A DNA stretch of 64,000 nt from Subtercola boreus (lineage in GTDB: Bacteria > Actinomycetota > Actinomycetes > Actinomycetales > Microbacteriaceae), in contig NZ_NBXB01000029.1 in NCBI RefSeq assembly GCF_003399635.1, positions 186,001 through 250,000 of the forward strand, written 5' to 3'. Made by a program: the position numbers and the translations under genes. Shown one piece after another: positions 1 through 9,089 of this stretch. The stretch's first letter is position 1; the number at the start of each line of letters is the position of its first letter. The notes under the pieces are model-generated. The model saw only the letters and a list, made by a program, of their open reading frames with translations, made no database searches and was not told where the DNA came from.

Positions 1-813
1 GACGCGGTAGGCCGCCTTGGCGCCGTATTCGAGCGCGACCTCGACGAGGCGCACCGAGTTCGACGAGTTCGCTGAACCCACGACGATCACGAGGTCACTG
101 CCCGCGGCGACCTTCTTGATGGCGACCTGTCGGTTCTGGGTGGCGTAGCAGATGTCGTCGCTCGGCGGATCCTGCAGGTTCGGGAACCGGGCCCGCAGGC
201 GCCGCACGGTCTCCATGGTCTCGTCGACGCTGAGGGTGGTCTGCGAGAGCCAGACGACGCGGTCGGGGTCGCGAACGGCGATGGTGTCTGCCTCGTCGGG
301 GCTGCCGACGAGCGTGGTGTGCTCGGGCGCCTCCCCCGCGGTGCCTTCGACCTCTTCGTGGCCCTCGTGGCCGATCAGCAGGATCTCGAAGTCATCGCGG
401 GCGAAACGCACGGCCTCGCGGTGGACTTTCGTGACAAGCGGGCAGGTGGCGTCGATGGCCTGGAGGCCCCGGTCGGCCGCACCCTGCACCACGGCAGGCG
501 ACACGCCATGGGCGCTGAAGACGACATGCGAGCCGGTGGGTACCTCATCCACTTCTTCGACGAAGATCGCGCCCTGCTTCTCGAGGGTCGAGACGACATG
601 CACGTTGTGCACGATCTGCTTGCGCACGTAAACCGGTGCGCCGTAGCGCTCGAGAGCCTTCTCGACGGCGACGACGGCCCGATCGACCCCGGCGCAGTAG
701 CCCCGGGGAGCAGCGAGCAGCACCCTCTTGGCGCCGATGACGGGGGTATCCTTTAGCCTGTTGCGTACGCCGGGAATTCTCGGCATCGGCAGACTGACGG
801 TTGCGTTGCTCAC
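1..813 (-). CDS. ispH: 4-hydroxy-3-methylbut-2-enyl diphosphate reductase IspH (3' end cut by window edge)
   Basis: Last enzyme of the MEP isoprenoid pathway; an iron-sulfur protein that reduces HMBPP to IPP and DMAPP. 271 codons are visible, with the C-terminal tail beyond position 1. The three cluster cysteines can be read: GYCAGV (Cys40), DATCP near 430 and ICYATQ near 155, together with the substrate-binding SANSSNSVR motif near 60. The start is GTG at 813: a -10 box TAGAAT lies exactly 6 bases upstream, fitting a leaderless mRNA. An in-frame ATG at 786 is the alternative. It diverges from xseA with about 30 bp between starts, an arrangement also found in other actinobacteria. Product identity is secure. 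Confidence 0.96.
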   Translation of the reverse strand, partial: MSNATVSLPMPRIPGVRNRLKDTPVIGAKRVLLAAPRGYCAGVDRAVVAVEKALERYGAPVYVRKQIVHNVHVVSTLEKQGAIFVEEVDEVPTGSHVVFSAHGVSPAVVQGAADRGLQAIDATCPLVTKVHREAVRFARDDFEILLIGHEGHEEVEGTAGEAPEHTTLVGSPDEADTIAVRDPDRVVWLSQTTLSVDETMETVRRLRARFPNLQDPPSDDICYATQNRQVAIKKVAAGSDLVIVVGSANSSNSVRLVEVALEYGAKAAYRV

Positions 814-819
814 CTGATG

Positions 820-825
820 ATTCTA
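820..825 (-). promoter_or_regulatory. -10 box of leaderless ispH promoter
   Basis: TAGAAT on the minus strand followed by 6 bases and the GTG start of ispH. The same spacing recurs before many genes of this window. Confidence 0.55.
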
Positions 826-830
826 CGTGC

Positions 831-836
831 AGGAGG
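831..836 (+). promoter_or_regulatory. Ribosome binding site deciding the xseA start
   Basis: A perfect AGGAGG lies 7 bases before TTG 844. It is too close to GTG 838 and downstream of ATG 817, so it favours the TTG start. Confidence 0.6.
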
Positions 837-843
837 TGTGGGC

Positions 844-2088
844 TTGGCCGTTGCGTTCGATCCGAGCGGTGCCCCGACGCTTGAGAGCCCGTGGCCGGTC
901 TCGGTGTTCTCGGGCAAGATCAAGTCCTACCTCGACCGTCTGGGCACGGCGTGGGTGGAGGGCGAGATCACCCAGTGGGGCGTCAGCGGTGGCAATGTCT
1001 ACGGCAAGCTGAGAGATCTCACCGAAGATGTCACGATCGGCTTCACGATCTGGTCGTCAGTGAAGGCGAAGCTCCCGGATGACCTCAAACAGGGCGACCG
1101 CGTCATCGCCTTGTTCAAACCGAACTACTGGTTGAAAGCCGGAACGCTCTCGATGCAGGTCTTCGAGATGCGACACGTCGGCCTCGGCGACATGTTGGAG
1201 CGTCTGGAGCGCCTCCGCCGCCAGCTCGCCTCCGAGGGTCTCTTCGATGCGTCGCGCAAGAAGGCGCTGCCGTTCCTGCCCCGCACGATCGGGCTCATCA
1301 CAGGCAAAGACAGCGACGCCGAGAAGGATGTGCTGCGGAACGCGCAGCTGCGCTGGCCCTCTGTGTCGTTCCGGGTCGTGCACGCGGCGGTGCAGGGCGA
1401 CCGCGTGCCACGTGAGGTCGTGGCGGCTCTCCGCACGCTCGACGCCGATCCGGAGGTCGACGTGATCATCGTCGCGCGCGGCGGCGGCGACTTCCAGAAC
1501 CTTCTCGGCTTCAGCGACGAGGGCGTGCTGCGGGCCGTGGCGGCGTGCGCGACCCCGGTGGTCAGTGCGATCGGACACGAGGCCGACCGGCCGCTGCTCG
1601 ACGAGGTGGCAGACCTCCGGGCATCCACGCCGACCGACGCCGCGAAGCGGGTGGTTCCGGATGTCTCGGAGGAGCTCGACCGTGTCGACCAGGCCCGCGC
1701 CCGACTCTCGCTCCGGGTGAGCGCGTTCGTGCGGCACGAGATCGACCGCGTCGAGCAGCTGCGATCGCGGCCGGCGCTGGCCGAATCATCCTGGATCGTG
1801 GATTCGCGGGCCGAAGACCTCACCCGCTACGTGGCGCGCGGGGTGGAACTGCTGAACCGGGTGCTCGAACGAGCCGGCAACAGCACCGGCGAACTGGGCG
1901 CGCGACTCCGGGCGCTCTCACCGCAGAGCACCCTCGACCGCGGTTATGCGATCGTGCAGGGCCCCAGCGGCGGCGTCGTGCGGCGGCCTTCGGATGCCCC
2001 CACCGACTCCTCGCTCACAATCACCCTTGCCGACGGAACTCTCACAGCCCGCTCCGAGGGCGAGGCCCCGGCCGCCGGTCGCGGATAG
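844..2088 (+). CDS. xseA: Exodeoxyribonuclease VII large subunit
   Basis: Catalytic subunit of exonuclease VII, which degrades single-stranded DNA into oligonucleotides together with XseB. The N-terminal OB-fold begins PWPVSVFSGKIKSYL and contains GEITQW. The central nuclease domain has ITGKDSDAEKD, the GGGDFQNL segment and GHEADRPL with the conserved His-Glu pair. A coiled-coil region follows and the C-terminal LDRGYAIV motif closes the protein. About 414 residues from TTG 844, normal for the family. ATG 817 is in frame but has no ribosome binding site. xseB follows 10 bp downstream. Confidence 0.95.
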   Translation: MAVAFDPSGAPTLESPWPVSVFSGKIKSYLDRLGTAWVEGEITQWGVSGGNVYGKLRDLTEDVTIGFTIWSSVKAKLPDDLKQGDRVIALFKPNYWLKAGTLSMQVFEMRHVGLGDMLERLERLRRQLASEGLFDASRKKALPFLPRTIGLITGKDSDAEKDVLRNAQLRWPSVSFRVVHAAVQGDRVPREVVAALRTLDADPEVDVIIVARGGGDFQNLLGFSDEGVLRAVAACATPVVSAIGHEADRPLLDEVADLRASTPTDAAKRVVPDVSEELDRVDQARARLSLRVSAFVRHEIDRVEQLRSRPALAESSWIVDSRAEDLTRYVARGVELLNRVLERAGNSTGELGARLRALSPQSTLDRGYAIVQGPSGGVVRRPSDAPTDSSLTITLADGTLTARSEGEAPAAGRG

Positions 2089-2091
2089 GAT
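2086..2091 (+). promoter_or_regulatory. Possible internal -10 box before xseB
   Basis: TAGGAT, overlapping the xseA stop codon, lies 7 bases before the xseB ATG. Position matches the leaderless pattern seen elsewhere, so xseB may have its own promoter as well as operon transcription. Confidence 0.35.
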
Positions 2092-2098
2092 TGGAGCC

Positions 2099-2383
2099 AT
2101 GCCGACACCCTCCATTGATTCACGCGATGTTGATTCACGCGCGGTCGAGCCCGGCGCTGGAGCTGGCGCCGCTGCCGGCACGAGTGCGCTCAGCTATGAA
2201 GAGGCGCGCGACGAACTGGTCCGGGTCGTGAACGAACTCGAGCGTGGAGCATCCACTCTCGAGCAGTCGCTGGCGCTCTGGGAACGGGGCGAGGCCCTCG
2301 CGGCCCGGTGCGAGGAATGGCTGATCGGGGCGAAGACCCGGCTCGACGCGGCTCGCGCCTCCGCTTCGACGAAGGCCGAGTAG
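2099..2383 (+). CDS. xseB: Exodeoxyribonuclease VII small subunit
   Basis: 94 residues. After a roughly 28-residue Ala/Gly-rich tail comes the XseB helical hairpin: LSYEEARDELVRVVNELE, then LEQSLALWERGEALAARCEEWL. These helices bind the XseA coiled coil to form the active exonuclease. Located directly after xseA with 10 bp between them, the usual pairing. The disordered N-terminal extension is longer than in enterobacterial XseB. Confidence 0.93.
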   Translation: MPTPSIDSRDVDSRAVEPGAGAGAAAGTSALSYEEARDELVRVVNELERGASTLEQSLALWERGEALAARCEEWLIGAKTRLDAARASASTKAE

Positions 2384-2386
2384 CCC

Positions 2387-3061
2387 GTGGCCCAGAAACC
2401 TCCGCGCGTCGTCGCCGAACTCGGCAGGCCCGAGACATTCGAGGAGACGACCGCCCGAAAGGCCGAGCAGTCGCGCAAGTACCGCGCCAACAAGACGATC
2501 AACAACCTGTGGCTCTCGCTCATCGTCTGCGTCGCCGTGGTCATCGTGATCGTGCTGCTCGTGCCGCGCGACGACACCTCCCAGCGGCAGACGATCGACT
2601 ACCGCTCGGTGGCCACGAGCGCGCAGGCCGCACTGCCGGTGCCGGTCGCCGCCCCGGAGCTGCCCGCGGGCTGGTCGTCGAACGCCGCGGAGATCCGCCG
2701 GGGCAACGACGGCGTCGCCTACTGGTACGTCGGGCTGCTGACGCCATCCAACACCTTCGTGGCACTCGCGCAGGGCGTCGATGCGAACGACAGCTGGCTC
2801 TCCGACCAGGTGCACGATACGGCTGCTTCGTCGACGATCACGGTCGACGGCATCCAGTGGACCGTCTACGACAACCGCACGACCTCACAGAACGTGGGGA
2901 ACGCCGAGTACGCCCTCACGGCCACCGCCGGGCGGAGCACCTACGTGCTCTACGGAACGGCGGACGACGCCGATTTCGAGCTCGTCGCCGCCGCGCTCGC
3001 ATCCAACCTCGCCGCCCAGCCGACCGCTGGAGCCGCGTCGACCACAGGAGCCGGGTCATGA
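2387..3061 (+). CDS. DUF4245 membrane-anchored protein
   Basis: 224 residues, GTG start 3 bp after the xseB stop. One membrane segment at about residues 40-60 follows a basic cytoplasmic N-terminus; the remaining 160 residues would lie outside the membrane. The conserved core includes the GNDGVAYWYVG segment and IQWTVYDNR, typical of the actinobacterial DUF4245 family of unknown function. It sits between xseB and a carbonic anhydrase and overlaps the latter by 4 bp, so the genes are probably co-transcribed. Family assignment is from recognition of sequence features; no function is proposed. Confidence 0.85.
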   Translation: MAQKPPRVVAELGRPETFEETTARKAEQSRKYRANKTINNLWLSLIVCVAVVIVIVLLVPRDDTSQRQTIDYRSVATSAQAALPVPVAAPELPAGWSSNAAEIRRGNDGVAYWYVGLLTPSNTFVALAQGVDANDSWLSDQVHDTAASSTITVDGIQWTVYDNRTTSQNVGNAEYALTATAGRSTYVLYGTADDADFELVAAALASNLAAQPTAGAASTTGAGS

Positions 3062-3711
3062 GCACGATCGAAGACGCCACCACTCCCGCCGAGACCTGGG
3101 CGGAGATGCTCGCCGGCAACGAGCGTTTCATCACGGGCACGCCGCAGCACCCGCGGCAGGACGTCGACCGCCGCAACAGCCTCGCCGCCCAGCAGGCCCC
3201 GCGCGCGGCGCTCTTCGGCTGCAGCGACTCGAGGCTCGCCGCGGAGATCATCTTCGACCAGGGCCTCGGCGACCTCTTCGTCGTGCGCAACGCCGGTCAG
3301 GTCATCTCCGAGTCGGTCGTCGGCAGCCTCGAATACGCGGTCGGTGTGCTGGGCGTGCAGCTCATCGTGGTGCTCGGGCATGACGAGTGCGGCGCGGTGA
3401 AGGCCGCGATCGACTCGCTGGCTCCGGATGCCGTTCCCCTGCCGATCCACATTGCGAACCTGATCAGCCCGATCATCCCGGCGGTCAGGCGGGTCGTCGG
3501 CGAGGCTGCCGTCTCCGGTGCGCCCGAAGGCGCCCCGGTCGACGCGCACGCCGTGGGCAAGTACCACCTCGAAGACACCATCGCCGAGCTGCTCGAGAGT
3601 TCCGAGATGATCTCCGAGGCGATCGCCGACGGGCGGCTCGCCATTGTCGGCGCGAACTACCGCCTCTCGGAGGGGCGCGCCGAGCCCGATGTGGTCATCG
3701 GCGAGATCTGA
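3058..3711 (+). CDS. Beta-class carbonic anhydrase
   Basis: 217 residues. Interconverts CO2 and bicarbonate in the cytoplasm. The zinc site is visible: CSDSR (Cys55, Asp57, Arg59) and GHDECG (His108, Cys111), with the Asp/Arg dyad intact. The ATG overlaps the DUF4245 stop (ATGA), so translation is probably coupled. Bicarbonate supply next to fumC is plausible metabolically, but that link is inference. Confidence 0.94.
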   Translation: MSTIEDATTPAETWAEMLAGNERFITGTPQHPRQDVDRRNSLAAQQAPRAALFGCSDSRLAAEIIFDQGLGDLFVVRNAGQVISESVVGSLEYAVGVLGVQLIVVLGHDECGAVKAAIDSLAPDAVPLPIHIANLISPIIPAVRRVVGEAAVSGAPEGAPVDAHAVGKYHLEDTIAELLESSEMISEAIADGRLAIVGANYRLSEGRAEPDVVIGEI

Positions 3712-3805
3712 CCTTTCGCCCGCTACGGTGAGTGACCCGAAAGCTTCCATAACGAAAACCCGCGCGTCCCGATAGGGCCGCGCACCTACCGAAAGGAACC
3801 ACGAA

Positions 3806-5224
3806 GTGGTGGAGAACGCAGCCGGCACCGAGTATCGCATCGAGCACGACACGATGGGAGAGGTGCGGGTTCCGGCCAACGCCCTGTACGGCGCCCAGAC
3901 GCAGCGGGCGGTCGAGAACTTCCCGGTCTCCGGTGACGTGCTCGAGCCGGCCCAGATCGCTGCCCTCGCCCTCATCAAGAAGGCCGCCGCCCTGGCCAAC
4001 GCCGAGCTCGGGGTGCTGGACCGCGGCATCGCCGACGCCATCGCATCAGCCGCCGACGAGGTCGTCGCGGGCGAGCACGGCGACCAGTTCCCGATCGACA
4101 TCTACCAGACCGGCAGCGGCACCTCCACGAACATGAACATGAACGAGGTGCTGGCGAACCTCGCCTCGGAACGCCTCGGATCGAAGGTGCACCCGAACGA
4201 CCACGTCAACGCCTCGCAGTCGTCGAACGACGTCTTCCCGACCTCCGTTCACGTTGCTGTCACCGCCGCGCTGATCAACGATCTCGTTCCGTCGCTCGCT
4301 CATCTCGCCGAAGCCCTCGAAGAGAAGTCGGTGCTGTGGGCGACCGCCGTCAAGTCGGGCCGCACCCACCTGATGGACGCGACGCCGGTCACCCTCGGCC
4401 AGGAGTTCGGCGGCTACGCCTCGCAGGTACGCCTCGGAATCGAGCGCGTCGAGGGCACCCTGAGGCACGTCGCAGAAGTTCCGCTCGGCGGCACGGCGGT
4501 CGGCACGGGCATCAACACCCCTGCCGGGTTCCCGCAGCTGGTCATCCAACTACTCGCTTCGGAGACCGGCCTGCCGATCACCGAGGCCCGCGACCACTTC
4601 GAGGCGCAGGGCGCCCGCGACTCGCTGGTCGAGGCATCCGGCGCCCTGCGGGTGCTGGCCGTCAGCCTCACCAAGATCTGCAACGACCTGCGCTGGATGG
4701 GCTCCGGCCCCAACACCGGGCTCGGAGAGCTGCACATCCCCGACCTCCAGCCCGGATCGTCGATCATGCCCGGAAAGGTCAACCCGGTCATCCCGGAGGC
4801 CGTACTGCAGGTGTGCTCGCGGGTCATCGGCAACGATGCGTCGATCGCCTGGTCGGGCGCGTCGGGCTCGTTCGAGCTGAACGTCGCGATCCCGGTGATG
4901 GGCACGGCCCTGCTGGAGTCGATCCGCCTGCTGTCGACGTCGTCGGTGCTTCTGGCCGACAAGACCGTCGCGGGGCTCGAGGCGAACCTCGAGCGCGCCC
5001 GCGCGCTGGCCGAGTCATCGCCATCGATCGTCACCCCGCTGAACCGCATCATCGGGTACGAAGCGGCCGCAAAGATCGCCAAGCACTCCGTGGCGAAGGG
5101 CCTCACCGTGCGCGAGGCCGTCATCGACCTCGGCTTCGTCGAACGCGGCGAGGTCACCCTGGAGCAGCTCGACACGGCGCTCGACGTGCTGTCGATGACG
5201 CGCCCGCCCCAGGTCAAGGCCTGA
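3806..5224 (+). CDS. fumC: Fumarate hydratase, class II
   Basis: 472 residues, the normal length of class II (iron-independent) fumarase, which hydrates fumarate to malate in the TCA cycle. The superfamily signature [11 protein letters not shown] lies at about residues 317-327; [14 protein letters not shown] and the SSNDVFPT substrate-site segment are present. GTG start at 3806 with GAAAGGA 8-14 bases upstream. The 94-bp gap before it shows no clear terminator. Likely transcribed alone or with the upstream carbonic anhydrase. Confidence 0.97.
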   Translation: MVENAAGTEYRIEHDTMGEVRVPANALYGAQTQRAVENFPVSGDVLEPAQIAALALIKKAAALANAELGVLDRGIADAIASAADEVVAGEHGDQFPIDIYQTGSGTSTNMNMNEVLANLASERLGSKVHPNDHVNASQSSNDVFPTSVHVAVTAALINDLVPSLAHLAEALEEKSVLWATAVKSGRTHLMDATPVTLGQEFGGYASQVRLGIERVEGTLRHVAEVPLGGTAVGTGINTPAGFPQLVIQLLASETGLPITEARDHFEAQGARDSLVEASGALRVLAVSLTKICNDLRWMGSGPNTGLGELHIPDLQPGSSIMPGKVNPVIPEAVLQVCSRVIGNDASIAWSGASGSFELNVAIPVMGTALLESIRLLSTSSVLLADKTVAGLEANLERARALAESSPSIVTPLNRIIGYEAAAKIAKHSVAKGLTVREAVIDLGFVERGEVTLEQLDTALDVLSMTRPPQVKA

Positions 5225-5242
5225 AACGGGAACAGGCGAGCT

Positions 5243-5321
5243 GCCTGTGAGCGAGAAGACGTCGGGCGAAGTGCCCGCGAGCCGGAAGATCCATCGGACT
5301 GTCAGCCTGTGAGCGAGAAGA
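5243..5321 (+). repeat. 17-bp direct repeat flanking a leader ORF
   Basis: GCCTGTGAGCGAGAAGA occurs at 5243-5259 and again at 5305-5321, 62 bp apart. Each copy carries a GTG codon followed by Ser-Glu-Lys. The second copy forms the start of the oxidase gene. Confidence 0.85.
5247..5312 (+). CDS. Possible 21-codon leader peptide upstream of oxidase
   Basis: A short reading frame, GTG at 5247, encodes 21 residues beginning VSEKTSGE and ending RTVSL. Its TGA (5310-5312) overlaps the GTG of the oxidase (5309-5311). Its first four codons are identical to those of the oxidase because both lie in the 17-bp direct repeat. This could be a translated leader that couples initiation, or simply a tandem duplication of the old gene start. 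No strong ribosome binding site precedes it. Confidence 0.35.
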   Translation: MSEKTSGEVPASRKIHRTVSL

Positions 5322-6613
5322 ACTGGGCGGGCAACATCTCCTACGGGGAGAAGAAGCTCCGCCGACCCCGCACGCTCGGCGAGCTGCAGGAGCACGTCGC
5401 GGACGCCGCTGTGGTGCGCCCGCTCGGCTCCCGGCACTCCTTCAACACGATCGCCGCCACCCCGGGCATCCTGGTCTCCATCGACCGGTTCACCCCGGTG
5501 ATGGAGATCGACACAGAGTCGATGACTGTGCGCGTGACGGCGGGAGTGACCTACGGCGTTCTCGGGCAGTACCTGCAGCAGCGCGGTTTTGCACTCGCCA
5601 ACCTGGCGTCGCTGCCGCACATCTCCGTCAGCGGGGCGACGGCGACGGCGACGCACGGTTCCGGCGACCGGAACGGCAACCTCGCGACATCCATCGCCTC
5701 GCTGCAGCTGGTGCAGGCGAACGGTTCGCTGGTCGATGTCACCCGGGGCGACGACGATTTCGACGGGTACGCGGTCGGCCTCGGCGCCCTCGGTGTGATC
5801 AGCGAGCTGACCCTCGACATCGAACCGACCTTCGACGTGGCCGTCTCCGTGTTCGAGAACCTGGCCTGGAACGATCTCGCTCGGCACTTCGACGAGATCA
5901 CGTCGGCCGCGTACAGCGTGAGCCTCTTCACGAACTGGGCCAATGACACGGTCGATCAGGTGTGGCTGAAGCAGCGCCGGGGGCGGCACGCGTTGCACCG
6001 CGGTGCCGCCGGTGACGGTGGCGGCGGTGGAGACGGTGGTGCGGCCGGGCTCGGCGAGCGGTTCTTCGGAACCCGTTCGGCCACAGAGCGCCACCATCCG
6101 CTGCCGGATGTCGCGGCGGAGGCCTGCACCGAGCAGCTCGGTCTTCCGGGCGCGTGGATCGACCGCCTGCCGCACTTCCGGCTCGACTTCACCCCCTCGA
6201 AGGGCGACGAGCTGCAGTCGGAGTACCTGATCCCGCGCGAGCACGCGGTCGCCGCGTTCGAAGCGCTCCGGGGGCTCGCGCACCGGATCACCCCGCTGCT
6301 CTTCATCAGCGAGATCCGCACCGTGGCCGCCGACACCTTCTGGCTCAGCACGGCCTCGGGCCGCGACTCGGTCGCGCTGCACTTCACGTGGAAGCCGGTC
6401 GGGGCAGAGGTCGAAGCCCTGCTGCCCGGCCTCGAAGCCGCCCTCGCACCGTTCGGCGCGCGCCCGCACTGGGGCAAGGTCTTCGCGGCAGGCGTCGCCG
6501 AGATCGCGCCGCTGTACGACCGGATGCCCGCCTTCATCCGGCTCGCCCAGCAGGTCGACCCCGGCGAGAAGTTCCACAACGACTTTCTGCGCGCAAAGGT
6601 CTTCGGCGCCTGA
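5309..6613 (+). CDS. Alditol/xylitol oxidase-like FAD-binding oxidoreductase
   Basis: 434 residues. VAO/ALO-family flavoprotein that oxidises the terminal hydroxyl of polyols such as xylitol or sorbitol with oxygen. The FAD-binding half has RPLGSRHSFN with His43 at the position of the covalent flavin histidine of Streptomyces AldO, and the ATATHGSG loop. The C-terminal half ends in HWGKVF and a cluster of acidic/aromatic residues characteristic of the family. A glycine-rich insertion of about 20 residues (near residues 230-255) is unusual. No signal peptide. Substrate is inferred from the family. The start at 5309 is uncertain because of the duplicated 5' end. Confidence 0.85.
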   Translation: MSEKNWAGNISYGEKKLRRPRTLGELQEHVADAAVVRPLGSRHSFNTIAATPGILVSIDRFTPVMEIDTESMTVRVTAGVTYGVLGQYLQQRGFALANLASLPHISVSGATATATHGSGDRNGNLATSIASLQLVQANGSLVDVTRGDDDFDGYAVGLGALGVISELTLDIEPTFDVAVSVFENLAWNDLARHFDEITSAAYSVSLFTNWANDTVDQVWLKQRRGRHALHRGAAGDGGGGGDGGAAGLGERFFGTRSATERHHPLPDVAAEACTEQLGLPGAWIDRLPHFRLDFTPSKGDELQSEYLIPREHAVAAFEALRGLAHRITPLLFISEIRTVAADTFWLSTASGRDSVALHFTWKPVGAEVEALLPGLEAALAPFGARPHWGKVFAAGVAEIAPLYDRMPAFIRLAQQVDPGEKFHNDFLRAKVFGA

Positions 6614-6624
6614 CCCCCCATCGC

Positions 6625-6691
6625 CGAACGGACGGCCCTCGTCCAATCCGTCGACAATACGCCGTCGCATCGACGGAGGGCCGTCCGTTCG
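6625..6691. terminator. Long hairpin between convergent genes
   Basis: A perfect 16-bp inverted repeat (6625-6640 and 6676-6691, arm CGAACGGACGGCCCTC) with a 35-base loop lies between the 3' ends of the oxidase and prepilin peptidase genes. No U-tract follows. Probably a bidirectional terminator. Confidence 0.6.
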
Positions 6692-6716
6692 TCGACGAGG
6701 TGCCCGCTCGGTCGGC

Positions 6717-7340
6717 TCACGACAGCGGAAGCACAAGGGCCGCCGTGACCGCCACCCAGAAGCCGAGCAGGAGGAACGGTCCGAGCGGGATGTCGTGCGC
6801 CCGCCCTTCGGCCGTAGGCGATGCGGCCACGACATCTCGGGAAGGCAGCCCGCAGGGGCGGGAGCTGGCGCTGGCGCGGGCACGGCGCCGCGTGCGGGCA
6901 AGCAGCAGCAGCGAAGCCAGGCCGGCCGTCAGGGCGGTGGTGCTGCCAGCGAGGGCGTAGAGAGCGAAGCTGGCTCCCGCGGCGGGGGCGAGTGCCGCCG
7001 CGAGGAGTACTGCGAGCTTCACATCGCCCGACGCGATGGCGCCCGCCGCGCGGAACACCACGAAGACGGTCAGGGTTACGCACGCGACCAGGGCGGTGCC
7101 CCCCGGATCGAGACCCGCCCAGAGTGCCGCCGCGGCCGCAGTGGCAGCAGCCACCGCGAGGCCGGGCAGCACGATGACGTTCGGCAGGCGGCGGTGACGC
7201 ACGTCGATCACCACCAGGAACGGAGTGGCGCAGGCCACATACAGCACGGGCAGGAGCGTAAGGAGCGCAGGCCATGCCAGCGCGGGCGACAGAAGAGCGT
7301 GCAGGGTGAGTGACGGGGCGTGGAGGAGATCGACGGGCAT
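6717..7340 (-). CDS. Prepilin peptidase, A24 family
   Basis: 207 residues with about six membrane helices. Aspartic membrane protease that cleaves type IV prepilin/Flp-type leader peptides. The two catalytic aspartates are seen in DVRHRRLPN and GDVKL. The N-terminal cysteine/methylase domain of long PilD proteins is absent, as in TadV/CpaA-type enzymes. A hydrophilic loop of about 45 residues precedes the last helix. A -10 box TACGGT lies exactly 6 bases before the ATG. No pilin genes are nearby, so its substrate must be encoded elsewhere. Confidence 0.85.
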   Translation of the reverse strand: MPVDLLHAPSLTLHALLSPALAWPALLTLLPVLYVACATPFLVVIDVRHRRLPNVIVLPGLAVAAATAAAAALWAGLDPGGTALVACVTLTVFVVFRAAGAIASGDVKLAVLLAAALAPAAGASFALYALAGSTTALTAGLASLLLLARTRRRARASASSRPCGLPSRDVVAASPTAEGRAHDIPLGPFLLLGFWVAVTAALVLPLS

Positions 7341-7346
7341 CCGCAG

Positions 7347-7352
7347 ACCGTA
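7347..7352 (-). promoter_or_regulatory. -10 box of leaderless prepilin peptidase promoter
   Basis: TACGGT on the minus strand, 6 bases before the ATG at 7340. Confidence 0.45.
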
Positions 7353-7526
7353 GACGATAGGGCCGGATGCCCGCAGAAGTTATCCACAGGCCACCCGGCC
7401 CGACTACACGCTCACCTCATCCAGACGGCCACGCACAGCCCGCAGCCCGCGGCCCGCAAGCCAGCTGCCAACCGCAAGCCGCCGGCCGGCAGCCGCCAGC
7501 CATCACACGCCACCCGCCACCCGCCA

Positions 7527-8864
7527 CTACAGCTCGTTCGACTCCAGCATCTCCGTCACCAGCGCCGCGATCGCAGAGCGCTCCGAGCGCGTCAGCGTGA
7601 TGTGCCCGAACAGCGGGTGGCCCTTCAGCGTCTCGATCACCGAAGCCACACCGTCGTGCCGGCCGACGCGCAGGTTGTCGCGCTGCGCGACATCGTGCGT
7701 CAGCACGACGCGCGAGTTCTGGCCGATTCGGGAGAGCACGGTCAACAGAACGTTGCGTTCGAGCGACTGTGCCTCATCCACGATCACGAACGCATCGTGG
7801 AGCGACCGGCCACGGATGTGCGTGAGCGGCAGCACCTCGAGGATGCCACGCTCCACCACCTCGTCGAGAACGTTCTGCGACACGAGCGAACCCAGCGTGT
7901 CGAAGACCGCCTGCGCCCACGGGTTCATCTTCTCGCTGGCGTCGCCCGGCAGGAAGCCGAGCTCCTGGCCGCCCACCGCGTAGAGCGGCCGGAAGACCAT
8001 GATCTTCTTGTGCTGTTGCTTCTCGAGCACGGCTTCGAGCCCCGCGCAGAGGGCCAGAGCAGACTTCCCTGTACCGGCTCGACCCCCCAGCGAGATGATT
8101 CCGACCTCAGGGTCGAGGAGCATGTCGATCGCCACGCGCTGCTCGGCCGACCGCCCGTGCAGCCCGAACACGTCGCGGTCACCGCGCACCAGCTGGAACG
8201 AGCGTTTGCCGTTCACACGCCCCAACGCCGATCCACGGTCCGAATGGATGACCAGGCCGGTGTTGATCGGCATGTCCGACACCAGCGGAGTCTCCATGCC
8301 GTCCTGGTCCCAGAGCTTCGACATGTCGGCGGCGCTCAGCGTGATCGAGTCGATCCCCGTCCATCCGGAGTCGACCGCGAGCTCGGCGCGATACTCCTCG
8401 GCGGCCAGCCCGATCGACGCCGCCTTGACCCTGAGCGGCAGGTCTTTCGACACGACCGTCACGTCGAGCCCGTCGTTCGACAGGTTCAGCGCGACGGCGA
8501 GGATGCGCGAGTCATTGTCCTGCAGTTGCAGGCCCGACGGCAGCACCGACATGTTCGAGTGGTTCAGTTCGACGCGGAGACTCCCGCCGGCATCCCCGAC
8601 CGCGATCGGGAAGTCGAGCCGTTCGTGCAGCACGCGCAGCTCATCGAGGTTCCGAAGGGCCTGGCGGGCGAAGTAACCGATCTCCGGATCGTTCCGTTTG
8701 GATTCGAGCTCGGAGATGACCACAACCGGAAGCACAACAGGGTGCTCGGCGAACCGGAAGATCGCCTTCGGGTCGCTCAGCAGTACAGACGTGTCGAGCA
8801 CATAGGTGCGTTCCGCCGTCTTCTGGCTGGTGGTCTCGGACTTCTTGAGTTTCTGATCGGGCAC
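7527..8864 (-). CDS. phoH2: PhoH2: PIN domain fused to PhoH ATPase
   Basis: 445 residues. The N-terminal PIN-type RNase domain (about 18-150) has the acidic residues of the active site (VLDTSVLL with Asp24, Glu52, Asp118, Asp141). The C-terminal PhoH ATPase/helicase domain has Walker [10 protein letters not shown] (260-268) and Walker B VIVDEAQS. In mycobacteria PhoH2 unwinds and cleaves RNA and is partnered by the small antitoxin PhoAT. No PhoAT-like frame was found in the 225 bp upstream here. GTG start with GGAG nearby. The 186 bp downstream of the gene (7341-7526) contains only CCGCAAGCC-like low-complexity repeats. Confidence 0.93.
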   Translation of the reverse strand: MPDQKLKKSETTSQKTAERTYVLDTSVLLSDPKAIFRFAEHPVVLPVVVISELESKRNDPEIGYFARQALRNLDELRVLHERLDFPIAVGDAGGSLRVELNHSNMSVLPSGLQLQDNDSRILAVALNLSNDGLDVTVVSKDLPLRVKAASIGLAAEEYRAELAVDSGWTGIDSITLSAADMSKLWDQDGMETPLVSDMPINTGLVIHSDRGSALGRVNGKRSFQLVRGDRDVFGLHGRSAEQRVAIDMLLDPEVGIISLGGRAGTGKSALALCAGLEAVLEKQQHKKIMVFRPLYAVGGQELGFLPGDASEKMNPWAQAVFDTLGSLVSQNVLDEVVERGILEVLPLTHIRGRSLHDAFVIVDEAQSLERNVLLTVLSRIGQNSRVVLTHDVAQRDNLRVGRHDGVASVIETLKGHPLFGHITLTRSERSAIAALVTEMLESNEL

Positions 8865-8978
8865 AAGTACTCCAACCCCGGGCGGCGTTGCTCACCCGGA
8901 TCTCTTTCCGGCGAAGCGGCCGCCAAGCCTCTTTCAAGACCGTGGCTGGTATCGAAACGTACTTATGTGGCCGCCTCG

Positions 8979-9009
8979 ATCAGGTGCCATACCTGATGCG
9001 ATCAACCTA
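8979..9009 (-). promoter_or_regulatory. Possible phoH2 promoter with 5'-terminal mRNA hairpin
   Basis: On the minus strand a -10-like TAGGTT (9009-9004) is followed about 7 bases later by a perfect 7-bp inverted repeat, ATCAGGT-N5-ACCTGAT (8997-8979). The transcript would begin with this stem-loop and carry a leader of about 110 bases. It could instead be a repressor operator. No good -35 box is seen. Confidence 0.35.
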
Positions 9010-9089
9010 TGCCGAAGGGGTGCACCGAAACGAATCGACACACCCCTGCAGACATTAACGTTGTGTTACGGGAGAGGAACCGAACGACG

